Shown here in pieces: positions 36,175 through 45,600 of a stretch of DNA of 64,000 bases. Source of the stretch: Chitinophagaceae bacterium (GTDB taxonomy: Bacteria > Bacteroidota > Bacteroidia > Chitinophagales > Chitinophagaceae); assembly GCA_023957755.1 (NCBI GenBank), contig JAMLGT010000007.1, positions 1-64,000 on the forward strand, read 5' to 3'. The notes under the pieces are model-generated. The model was not told where the DNA came from. It saw nothing but the letters and a program-made list of their open reading frames with translations, and made no database searches. Within the stretch, counting starts at the first letter, position 1. The number at the start of each line of letters is the position of its first letter. A program made the position numbers and the translations under genes.

Positions 36175-39100
36175 ATGAAGAAATTAATTCTTTTTGTTTT
36201 TGCCTTTTTATATGTTGCAAATCTTGTTGCGCAGCAACCGGTGGGACTACCATTTATCACCACCTATTCACCTGTAAAAACTAAATACCTTGGACTCGCT
36301 ACATGGATAATCCAAGGCCGGGATGGGGTGATGTATTTTGGAAATTGGGGAACCAACATAACGATGGAATCTTATGACGGAGTAAACTGGACTCCTCTGC
36401 TCCAAAATCAAAATTTAATAGGACATACAAGAGCTGCAGCCATTGACAGTTCCGGTACCATTTTTTATGGCGGCTCCGGCGACTTTGGATATCTCTCACA
36501 CGATAGCACCGGAGAAACCATTGCCGTTTCTCTTCTTCAATATGTGCCAAAGGACAAGAGAAAATTCTCTGATATTTATTCCGTACAAGCAGGCCGCAAC
36601 TGTGTTTATTTTCAATCCGGTGAAAGGATTTTTCATCTTACCAAAACAATTTCGGGGAAAAAAGTTACATGGATTTGCAAGACATGGGATTCAAAAAAGG
36701 GATTTGGAAATATTTTTTATTTGGATAATACATTATTTGTACAGGAATGGTTTACCGGATTATTAAAATTGAATCATGATTCATTGCAAATCATACCAGG
36801 TACTGATTCGTTAAAAAGAATTCCACTTCTTGAAATGCTTCCATACACTGGCCCCAAAGGGGAGAAGGAATTCCTGCTTGTTACTTATAATAAGGGGTTA
36901 TACCTTTTTGATGGAATGCATACTTCTCCTTTCCATACAGATGCAGACCCAATTCTGAAGAAAGGCGGTGTGAATTCAGCCCTTATGATAGGCAGAAATT
37001 ATGTTTTGGGGACAATAAACGCAGGTATAATTATCTTGAGTCCACAGGGCAAAGTATTGCAGGTTATAAATAAACAATCCGGGTTAGCGGGTAACACCGT
37101 TGGTTCCCTTTACTGGGATGGCCAACATAATTTGTGGGCAGGAACTGGTGGTTTTGGTATTTGCAGGATAGAAATGAATTCACCTTTTACCCGTTTTTTT
37201 AATCAGCCAGGTATTATCTCACAGATTCAAAGTATGGGAAGTTTGCCGGACGGTTCAATTTACGTAGGTTCTTTCGGTGTGTCTAAGTATGATGCGTCCA
37301 CGGGTTTGTTTGAATCCATTCCTTCACTCTCAGGTGTGGGAGATGTGAGCTTTCTCAGGGATAGTAATCAACTGATATTGACCGGTAGCAGGCAACAATA
37401 TTCACTCAAAGGAGTTAAGGCCACATTGATAAAAGCCGGGATAAAAGTAGATGCGATGCTGATTTCAAAGAAAAACCCCAATCTGCTTTGCGCAGGGACA
37501 TTTAGTGGAGGCCTGGTTGTTTTTATCAGAGACAAATTTCATGCAGGAGGATGGCGGTATTTAGGTGTCGTTCCTCAAACCAGGAATGAAACCATACATT
37601 GGATAGCGGAGCAACCGGATGGAAGCCTGTGGATTACAAACGATCTGGGAAGTCTGTTGACACACGTCACGCTGTCTATTGGTAAAAACGGGATACCCGA
37701 CCTGGAGAAAAGTAAGGTGGAAGAATTTCATGCAGGCCAGGCTTTTAAAAATGGAATGCGTGCAGTTTCGTTTAAAGACAAAATGTATTTTTTCGGGAAT
37801 ACCCCTGATGGCACTATTCCAACTTTCAAAATTAGTAATAATGGAAAAAGGTTTATTAATGATACTGCATTTTTAGTATCAGGTGACACGGTCAAAGGAT
37901 TTAAAATTGGTGTAAATAATGTTGTGTGGTTATTCTCAAGAAAAGGCAGGTATAGCTATCTCACATCTACAGAAACGGATGACAGATACCGGATAGACAC
38001 TTCATTGTGGACGTTGCTGAATAATTATGGTATGCAGTCTTCCATCCCAGGCAGGAATGGCATTATCTGGTTCTCATCTATGGGTGGACTCATCAGGTAC
38101 GATACAAAAGTTTCATTCAATAACAACATTCCATTTAATGTATTAATCAGAAATGTATCGGCAGGTGAAAAGAAATTGAATCCTTATTTATCAGGAAAGG
38201 AAGCACCTGTTATGGAGTACAGTCATCATACCGTCCGGTTTGATTTTGCTGCTCCTTATTTTTTGGGTGAGGATGAAACACAGTACCAGACCAGGCTGGA
38301 AGGATTTGAAAAAAGCTGGAGTGCCTGGAGTAAAAACCCCTTTAAAGAATATACCAATTTACCTTTTGGACATTACAAATTTGAGGTGAGGGCAAGGAGT
38401 GTATTAGGAGTTATCAGCCGTGAGGCAGATTATTCATTTACCATTTTGCCCCCCTGGTACAGAACGTGGTGGGCATATATCATTTACGCTATTCTGTTTG
38501 GAGGAATCGTTTGGTTTATTACTTATTTACGTTCCAGAAAATTGCAGAAAGAAAAACTTGAGTTGGAAGAAAAAGTCAATAGCCGCACATTAGAATTAAA
38601 AAATTCATTAGACGAATTAAAGTCCACCCAAAAGCAACTCGTCCAATCCGAAAAGATGGCATCGCTCGGAGAACTCACAGCAGGCATTGCACATGAAATT
38701 CAAAATCCCTTAAACTTCGTCAACAATTTTTCTGATGTAAGCAATGAACTGATAGATGAGATGAATACTGAATTAGACAAAGGAGATATTGAAGAAGCAA
38801 AAGCCATTGCATCGGATATAAAACAAAATCTTGAAAAAATAAACCATCACGGCAGACGTGCAGATGCAATTGTAAAAGGAATGCTGCAACATTCCAGAAC
38901 ATCAACAGGGCAAAAAGAACTAACCGATCTCAATGCCTTGTGTGATGAATACTTGAGATTAGCTTATCACGGCATGAGAGCGAAAGACAAGAGCTTTAAT
39001 TGTGATATGAAGACCGAGTTTGATTCATCACTTCCGAAAATAAATGTAGTGCCACAGGATATTGGAAGAGTGATTCTTAATTTGATCAACAATGCATTTT

Positions 39101-39459
39101 ATGCCTGTGCTGAGCGAAGCCGAAGCACCGCCGATGAGCGCAGAAACCTTGAAGGTTTTGAAAACCTTCAAGGTTTAGCCCCCTACCTTCCCACAGTTAC
39201 CGTCAGCACTAAAAACTTAGGCGATAAGGTAGAGATAACCGTAAAGGACAACGGCAATGGTATCCCCGAAAAAATAAAAGACAAAATCTTCCAACCCTTC
39301 TTTACTACCAAACCCACAGGGCAGGGAACAGGATTGGGATTGAGTTTGAGTTATGATATTGTGAAGGCGCACGGCGGAAGTATAAGGGCGGAAAGCCTCC
39401 ATGCCGATCAGACGGGAACTGAATTTATTGTACAATTGCCATTAAAGGAAAATATTTAA
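36175..39459 (+). CDS. Sensor histidine kinase K7, divergent propeller type
   Basis: This 1094-residue protein has a signal peptide ([20 protein letters not shown]) and a propeller with a different start from K5/K6 ([21 protein letters not shown]) and degenerate repeats ([35 protein letters not shown]). A Y_Y_Y domain follows (about 680-760), then the [20 protein letters not shown] helix, a coiled coil and a kinase core with His840. The DHp tip is its own ([26 protein letters not shown]). The long form of the in-frame repeat is present. The propeller layout suggests another ligand class than K5/K6. It ends 10 bp before K8. Confidence 0.92.
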   Translation: MKKLILFVFAFLYVANLVAQQPVGLPFITTYSPVKTKYLGLATWIIQGRDGVMYFGNWGTNITMESYDGVNWTPLLQNQNLIGHTRAAAIDSSGTIFYGGSGDFGYLSHDSTGETIAVSLLQYVPKDKRKFSDIYSVQAGRNCVYFQSGERIFHLTKTISGKKVTWICKTWDSKKGFGNIFYLDNTLFVQEWFTGLLKLNHDSLQIIPGTDSLKRIPLLEMLPYTGPKGEKEFLLVTYNKGLYLFDGMHTSPFHTDADPILKKGGVNSALMIGRNYVLGTINAGIIILSPQGKVLQVINKQSGLAGNTVGSLYWDGQHNLWAGTGGFGICRIEMNSPFTRFFNQPGIISQIQSMGSLPDGSIYVGSFGVSKYDASTGLFESIPSLSGVGDVSFLRDSNQLILTGSRQQYSLKGVKATLIKAGIKVDAMLISKKNPNLLCAGTFSGGLVVFIRDKFHAGGWRYLGVVPQTRNETIHWIAEQPDGSLWITNDLGSLLTHVTLSIGKNGIPDLEKSKVEEFHAGQAFKNGMRAVSFKDKMYFFGNTPDGTIPTFKISNNGKRFINDTAFLVSGDTVKGFKIGVNNVVWLFSRKGRYSYLTSTETDDRYRIDTSLWTLLNNYGMQSSIPGRNGIIWFSSMGGLIRYDTKVSFNNNIPFNVLIRNVSAGEKKLNPYLSGKEAPVMEYSHHTVRFDFAAPYFLGEDETQYQTRLEGFEKSWSAWSKNPFKEYTNLPFGHYKFEVRARSVLGVISREADYSFTILPPWYRTWWAYIIYAILFGGIVWFITYLRSRKLQKEKLELEEKVNSRTLELKNSLDELKSTQKQLVQSEKMASLGELTAGIAHEIQNPLNFVNNFSDVSNELIDEMNTELDKGDIEEAKAIASDIKQNLEKINHHGRRADAIVKGMLQHSRTSTGQKELTDLNALCDEYLRLAYHGMRAKDKSFNCDMKTEFDSSLPKINVVPQDIGRVILNLINNAFYACAERSRSTADERRNLEGFENLQGLAPYLPTVTVSTKNLGDKVEITVKDNGNGIPEKIKDKIFQPFFTTKPTGQGTGLGLSLSYDIVKAHGGSIRAESLHADQTGTEFIVQLPLKENI
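39112..39176 (+). repeat. In-frame palindromic element with 24-nt flank, copy in K7
   Basis: The palindrome at 39144-39176 has a central G. The long-form flank has one base change (GATGAGCG for GCTGAGCG in the second copy), encoding [12 protein letters not shown]. Confidence 0.93.
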
Positions 39460-39469
39460 AGTAATTCCA

Positions 39470-41527
39470 ATGAAAAAAATAATTGTATTCCTTCTTGTTC
39501 TTTTCACAGCCGGGAATATTTATGCACAGGATAAAATTAACGATAGCCTCAGACTTCTTCTCAGTAAAGAAACAACAGATATCGGCAAAGTGAAATTACT
39601 TGTTGAGATGGGCAGCCGCTTTGGCTTCGGAGGATTGGTGAGCAGAGATTCTTCCCTCGCGTATTTGAAAGAGGCAATTGATTTATCAGAAAAGATTAAT
39701 TATACCAAAGGAATAATATCTGCCCGCCAGGCGCTCACCTATGCATTAGATTTTACAGGTAATTATCCCCAGGCGCTTGAAATTGGTTTAGAAAACCTGC
39801 AAATGGCAGAGAAGGTGAAAGATTCCAATGATATTTTCTGGCAAACAAGGGCGATTATATGGATATATGAGGGTATTGGAGATTATAAAACCGCACTCAC
39901 TTATGCAAAGAAATTAGCCTCATTAGCAAATTCGGAAAGCTTCAGGGAGGCCTCATTGAAAGAACAGCTCAAAGCAATTGCAGATCAGAATTTAGGGATC
40001 ATCCATTTCAATCTGAATTCATATGATTCCGCTTTATACTATCAATCCCGGGTTTATAAAAATACTTTGAATAATAAGAGCTATGGGATGTTTGCACTTG
40101 GAGCATTTTATTGGGGTAATACGTATGCTAAGATTGGAAATAATGATTCAGCGTTTCTTCTGTATAGAACCGCTCTTCCATACTCCATAAAAGTGGGTCG
40201 CCTTGATTATGCAGGACGAATCAACCTTAGTATGGCTTCCTTATTTTATAAGACCGGACAAACGGACTCAGCTCTTTTTTATGCCCGGCAAGCCTTAACA
40301 TTTATTAAAAATACATACGCTGCTGATGTCAAACTTGGGGCAGATTCTCTACTGTCTCAACTTTTTCATGGAAGACATCAATACGACAGTGCATATAAGT
40401 ATCTGAATGATTTTGTCGTTTTGAATGACAGTCTCAAGAACAGAACCAAAATAACTCAGGCCCAAAACTTATCTTTTACCCAAACACTTCATGAGCAACA
40501 ATTGACGCAGGCAAAAAAAGATGCACAACAACAATTTGAGACCAGACTGAAATTTTATGTTCTCGCGGCGGTAATATTGATAATTCTGATAATCGTCTTT
40601 TTATTATTAAGAAATAATCGCAATAAGAGAAAAGCCAATATTCTTCTCAGCAAACAAAAAGATGAAATACAAAGCACTTTATCAGAATTAAAGTCCACGC
40701 AGGCACAACTCATCCAATCCGAGAAGATGGCATCGCTCGGTGAACTCACCGCAGGCATTGCACATGAGATACAAAATCCTTTAAATTTCGTCAATAATTT
40801 TTCTGAAATAAATAAAGAAATGCTGGATGAGCTCAGAGCAGAAAGATCAAAACCAGAAGCTGAGCGAGATAACAGTTTGCAGGATGAATTGATAAATGAT
40901 GTTTATGAGAATTCAGAAAAAATAAACCATCACGGCAAACGTGCAGATGCCATTGTAAAAGGAATGCTCCAACATTCAAGAACATCAACAGGGCAAAAAG
41001 AACCAACTGACATCAATGCATTGTGCGATGAATATTTACGATTAGCATATCATGGCATGCGTGCAAAGGACAAGAGTTTCAACTGCACAATGGAAACTCA
41101 TTTTGATTCGTCGCTTCCAAAAATAAATGTAGTGCCTCAGGATATCGGGAGAGTGATTCTCAATTTAATCAACAATGCATTTTACGCCTGTGCTGAGCGA
41201 AGCCGAAGCACCGCCGCTGAGCGCAGAAACCTTGAAGGTTTTCAAAAACTTCAAGGTTTAGCCCCCTACCTTCCCACAGTTACCGTCAGTACAAAAAACT
41301 TAGGTGGTAAAGTGGAGATAAGTGTCAGAGACAACGGCAATGGCATTCCCGAAAAAATCAAAGACAAAATTTTTCAACCTTTCTTCACTACGAAGCCAAC
41401 TGGTCAGGGAACTGGTTTGGGATTGAGTTTGAGTTACGATATAGTAAAAGCACATGGAGGAGAGATGAAGGTGGAAAGCATGGAGAGTAAAGGAACAGAA
41501 TTTATTGTCCAAATTCCTGCTAAATGA
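39470..41527 (+). CDS. Sensor histidine kinase K8, TPR type
   Basis: This 685-residue protein has a signal peptide (ending NIYAQ), a TPR region (about 30-330), a Gln-rich coiled coil, a membrane helix (about 364-381) and a kinase core with His432. The DHp tip is the longest of the set (AERSKPEAERDNSLQDELINDVYENS), which changes the hairpin length. The long form of the in-frame repeat is present. From 41227 to 41436 the sequence is identical to K2 (22645-22854), 18 kb away. It is the last gene of the array and is followed by a strong hairpin. No receiver or DNA-binding domain is present. Confidence 0.93.
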   Translation: MKKIIVFLLVLFTAGNIYAQDKINDSLRLLLSKETTDIGKVKLLVEMGSRFGFGGLVSRDSSLAYLKEAIDLSEKINYTKGIISARQALTYALDFTGNYPQALEIGLENLQMAEKVKDSNDIFWQTRAIIWIYEGIGDYKTALTYAKKLASLANSESFREASLKEQLKAIADQNLGIIHFNLNSYDSALYYQSRVYKNTLNNKSYGMFALGAFYWGNTYAKIGNNDSAFLLYRTALPYSIKVGRLDYAGRINLSMASLFYKTGQTDSALFYARQALTFIKNTYAADVKLGADSLLSQLFHGRHQYDSAYKYLNDFVVLNDSLKNRTKITQAQNLSFTQTLHEQQLTQAKKDAQQQFETRLKFYVLAAVILIILIIVFLLLRNNRNKRKANILLSKQKDEIQSTLSELKSTQAQLIQSEKMASLGELTAGIAHEIQNPLNFVNNFSEINKEMLDELRAERSKPEAERDNSLQDELINDVYENSEKINHHGKRADAIVKGMLQHSRTSTGQKEPTDINALCDEYLRLAYHGMRAKDKSFNCTMETHFDSSLPKINVVPQDIGRVILNLINNAFYACAERSRSTAAERRNLEGFQKLQGLAPYLPTVTVSTKNLGGKVEISVRDNGNGIPEKIKDKIFQPFFTTKPTGQGTGLGLSLSYDIVKAHGGEMKVESMESKGTEFIVQIPAK
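41195..41259 (+). repeat. In-frame palindromic element with 24-nt flank, copy in K8
   Basis: The palindrome at 41227-41259 has the right-arm variant shared with K2 and K3. The long-form flank encodes [12 protein letters not shown]. Perfect identity with K2 begins at the left edge of this palindrome. Confidence 0.93.
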
Positions 41528-41536
41528 ACTATCGGT

Positions 41537-41570
41537 TTATTGAAATGCTTTGATCAAAGTATTTCAATAA
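41537..41570 (+). terminator. Hairpin closing the kinase array
   Basis: A 16-bp stem (TTATTGAAATGCTTTG with CAAAGTATTTCAATAA, one G-T pair) with a 2-nt loop starts 10 bp after the K8 stop. It is not followed by a T-run, so it may end or stabilise the long transcript rather than act as a classic intrinsic terminator. Confidence 0.5.
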
Positions 41571-42022
41571 CAAATTATCTTCTCAATGATTCAGACAAAT
41601 CATAAGCGTAAAAAGCTTGGGGCAGAAAAAAAGGCAGAACCAATAAAAGAGAATATCCGGCATATTTCATAAAAACCCCCTTAAGTCTTCATTTTTACTT
41701 TCTATCAATCGAAATTATTGGGCACTACACCGGTTTCTGAATATCGGTTACTTTATCAGTTCGAACGGTAAACCCAAAAGCCGGTTATTTGACAGGACAC
41801 ATTTTGCATTGAACAAAGGTGAAATAATTATTAAAGGCAGTTGCTGTTTATAGCCATTGATAAACATATCCACGGCATTTTATTCATCCTTTTTAATTAA
41901 AGATGCCTTTCTGACTTAAACTTACCCGAAATTGAATGAATAATCCTATCACATCCCTGCCGACCCACACTAATTTGCATTCGGTTTTTTGAAATATTGT
42001 TAATCTTTAAAATTTCTTTAAA
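41571..42022. other. Intergenic region after the kinase array
   Basis: No gene or RNA was recognised in these 452 bp. The last 40 bp are AT-rich and probably hold the promoter of the next gene (TTG near 41990, then an imperfect TAATCTTT box). Confidence 0.5.
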
Positions 42023-42484
42023 ATGAAAACATTGTTAATTACAGTAGTGTTGGCGCTGTTTTCTTTGCAACCGGTGCTGGCACAAAGCAACCATCCAGAA
42101 GATTGGATCAAACTTAAATTCAATCAGGACTTTCCTAATGCTACGCATACAAAGTGGGTGGCAGGCCCTCAATACTACGAAGTGTCGTTCGTAAAAGATG
42201 GTGTTCCAAGCAAAGTATTTATCAACAAAAGCAATGGAAGCGACTACGCTTTAACACGCTATTATGATGCGTCGAAATTAAAGCCTGAGTTATTGAAAAA
42301 AGTCGATCACTTTGTTCCGAAAACAACAATTTACGGTGTTACAGAAGTGGATATCAATGGCCAAACAGGGTACAGGGTTATTACATTCAACCAGAAACAC
42401 ATCTACGTTGTGGGCATTGACGAGAATGAAATCTTAACCATGATCAATGAATATAAAAATCATGGACTGTCCACTATGCATTAA
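42023..42484 (+). CDS. Small exported protein, PepSY-like
   Basis: The 153-residue product has a signal peptide (MKTLLITVVLALFSLQPVLAQ). The body contains FPNATHTKWVAGPQYYEVSFVKDGVPSK followed by strands and a DINGQTGYRVITF segment. The FPnA-x-W-x3-x-YYeVsF pattern resembles the PepSY-like (BLIP-like) exported proteins common in Bacteroidota, though the match is from memory. It is probably periplasmic. It lies between the kinase array and the hybrid sensor gene, so it could be a target or accessory of either; no evidence distinguishes these. Confidence 0.7.
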   Translation: MKTLLITVVLALFSLQPVLAQSNHPEDWIKLKFNQDFPNATHTKWVAGPQYYEVSFVKDGVPSKVFINKSNGSDYALTRYYDASKLKPELLKKVDHFVPKTTIYGVTEVDINGQTGYRVITFNQKHIYVVGIDENEILTMINEYKNHGLSTMH

Positions 42485-42677
42485 AGACAGGAAAAAGGTA
42501 TTGTTGCAAGACAGTCAGGCGCACTTGAAAAACTGACACTTTAGCAACAGAAGAATAAAGTAATAGTCAAAAGCACCATGTAATTTAGAGATGAAGTACA
42601 TTTACGGTACGCTTCGACAATAATACAAATAGTTTAGTACGTATTCAATTACTGCCTGAAGTGAAAAACTCCCATTC

Positions 42678-45600
42678 ATGGGTACCTTTAAAATTGTCTG
42701 TCCAATTCGTCTTCATCTTCCTAAAGTCATACTTACAGGATTGCTATTGGCTATTACTTTTACTACTAAGGCTCAGCCAATTATTAATCCTCATTTCACT
42801 CATTTCACCATTAATAACGGATTATCTCAAAGCCTGATTTACAGTATTACTCAGGATCATCGGGGATTCATGTGGTTTGGCACCAAAGATGGCCTCAACC
42901 GGTTCGACGGTTACGATTTTAAAGTATTTCATCACGACCCGTTCGACTCCACCTCCATTTCAGACAATGCAATAACAGTCCTCTTCACCGACTCCAGAGG
43001 ACGCTTGTGGGTTGGCACCATGAATGGAAATGTAGATCTCTATGATAACAAGAAAATTAAATTCACACATCTGCTGTCTGAAAATTTCAACAGAGGGAAT
43101 ATCAATTCGATTACTGAGGATCCGACAGGAAATATTTGGATAGGAACCTATGGAAACGGCATCTTCAAACTGGTATTTAACGCTTCTAAGCAAACAAATA
43201 CCCCCGATACAGTAATTCATTATGTAAGTAAGCCCGGCGATCCGACTACCCTGAAGAATAACCTTATCACTGATATTTTCGCTGATTCCAAAGGAGGGCT
43301 ATGGGTTTCAACTATTGCCGAATCTTTTCAATACGCACAACCTCGCCAAACTGAGCTGAAGTTTATTCCACTGAATTTCCCGATAGTGAAAGCAGGAAGA
43401 AAACTGATTCCCCAGGGCATCCAATATGACCTGTCGGCCACTAAAACAATGCCGGTAAACCAATTCACGCACGTCGGGTCAAAATTTTTGGAAGATGAAC
43501 AACACCGAATCTGGTGGAGTACTACAGGTGGCATTTTTTTACTGGATCAGGAAGCAAATAAGATGATTTTCTTTGAGCCACTGATGCCGGGCCTTTCGGG
43601 AGGCAATACTACTTCTATTTGCAACACTTCATTCACTATTGCCGGGGAGAAAACCAATGCCATACTAATTGGATTTCTTTCAGGGGCAGGTATTCTCGAT
43701 ACCAAACACTACACATTGCAACTCATTACCCACGATCCCGGTAATCCCAAGAGCCTTGCACCCGGCAGCACACTTTGTGTGTATCAGGATAGATCCGGCT
43801 GCCTTTGGCTAGGAAGTAGCGGATCAGGATTAAGCAAACTTGACACACGCGCCACGCTTTTCCCAATCCCGGAATACCACACCGCTGACGGCTCCATCAG
43901 GACAGAAAACCTCAGTGTACGGTCTTTTCTTAATACGCGTGATTATCTGTTTATCGGTACACAAAGCGCACTGATGATGGCCGACAAAGCCACAATGATA
44001 ATGAAAGTAGTTTACCTGGGAGGCCCTCCCCCATCTACTAATCTTGTATTCAGCATAGCACCGGCGGATGATCAGAGTTGCTGGCTGGGCACTAACTCCG
44101 GATTATATCTTTACAATTACAAAAGGAATACATCGAAACTATTCTTACCAAACATTAGCAAAGATGGCCAGGTCGATAATCGTATCTTAAAAATATACAG
44201 AGACAGTCAGGAAAACTTATGGTGCCTGACCCCTTACTCACTGAGCCTTTTCAACACTAAATTCAAAACATTTACACACTACTTCTTTGACGACCGGCAG
44301 GTAAACGGATATACAGAACCCACTTATGGGGATATCTATCAGGAACCAACAGGAAATTTCTGGCTGGCAACCGGGGATGGGTTGCTTTATTTCAACAACA
44401 AAACGAAAGCCTTTACCCGGTATGTAACCGACCCTTCGAATCCTAACAGCCTGAGCTTTAATGCCGTTCGCACAATACTGCCCGATCCTAAATATCCTGA
44501 CAAATATCTTTGGATTGCGACAGCCGGTGGCGGACTTAACCGGTTGAACCTGGAAACCAAAATATTTTCTCACTACACCGACAGGAATGGATTACCCAAC
44601 AATGTAGTCTATGGAATCCTGTCTGATAAGAGGGGCAACTTATGGATGAGTACCAATCAGGGCATTTCCATGTTTAACCCTACCTCTCAAACATTCGCCA
44701 ACTACGATATAAACTCAGGCCTGCAGAGCAACGAGTTTAACTCAGGAGCATACTATAAAGATCAGCAGGGTAATCTTTATTTCGGCGGTATCAACGGGTT
44801 CAACACCTTCTCACCAGAAAATACCAAAGGAGATAACTATATACCTCAACTGGCATTCACAGGTTTCAGCATATTCAATCGCCCGGTTACGGTTGGCGAA
44901 AAAGGCTCACCCCTAACCAGCAGCATTATCGAAACTAAAAGAATCGTACTTCCATATAACGACAATATTATCAGCTTCCTGGTAGCGGCCTTAGACTTTT
45001 CGGATCCTGACAAAAAAGAATATGCCTACAGGTTGATTCCTTCGAACAAAAGCTGGATACAGCTTGGAAGTAATCGGCTCATTACATTCAGCAACCTGAG
45101 CCCAGGCAACTATATGCTCCAGGTAAAAGCGGGCAACAAAAATGGGAGCTGGAACGAAGAAGGCATTTCACTGAATCTGGTGATCCTGCCCCCCTGGTGG
45201 AGAACATGGTGGGCTTATACAATCTATCTTTTGGCCCTAGTCACAATCCTATACTTCATTCGCAGATTAGAACTGAGAAGAGTGAACTTAAGAAACAGGC
45301 TCCAGCGCGAACATCTGGAATCCCAGAAACTAAAAGAATTGGACCATCTGAAATCCCGCTTCTTTGCCAATATCTCTCATGAATTCAGGACACCCCTTAC
45401 ACTGATCATGGGCCCCATCGAAGATCTTTTGAAAACAGGCAATACCGATCAATTTATAAAGATACTTCCGGAGGTGCACCGAAATTCAGGAAGGCTGCTG
45501 CAACTGATAAATCAACTACTTGACCTCTCTAAATTAGATGCAAAAAAATACAGGATTAATACTACCTGCGAAGACATTATTCCTTTTGTAAAACAAATCA

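Noticed and set aside
18981-41527. Diversity-generating retroelement or phase-variable invertible system
   Set aside because: No reverse transcriptase, site-specific recombinase or inverted promoter was seen; the mosaic fits ordinary homologous recombination.
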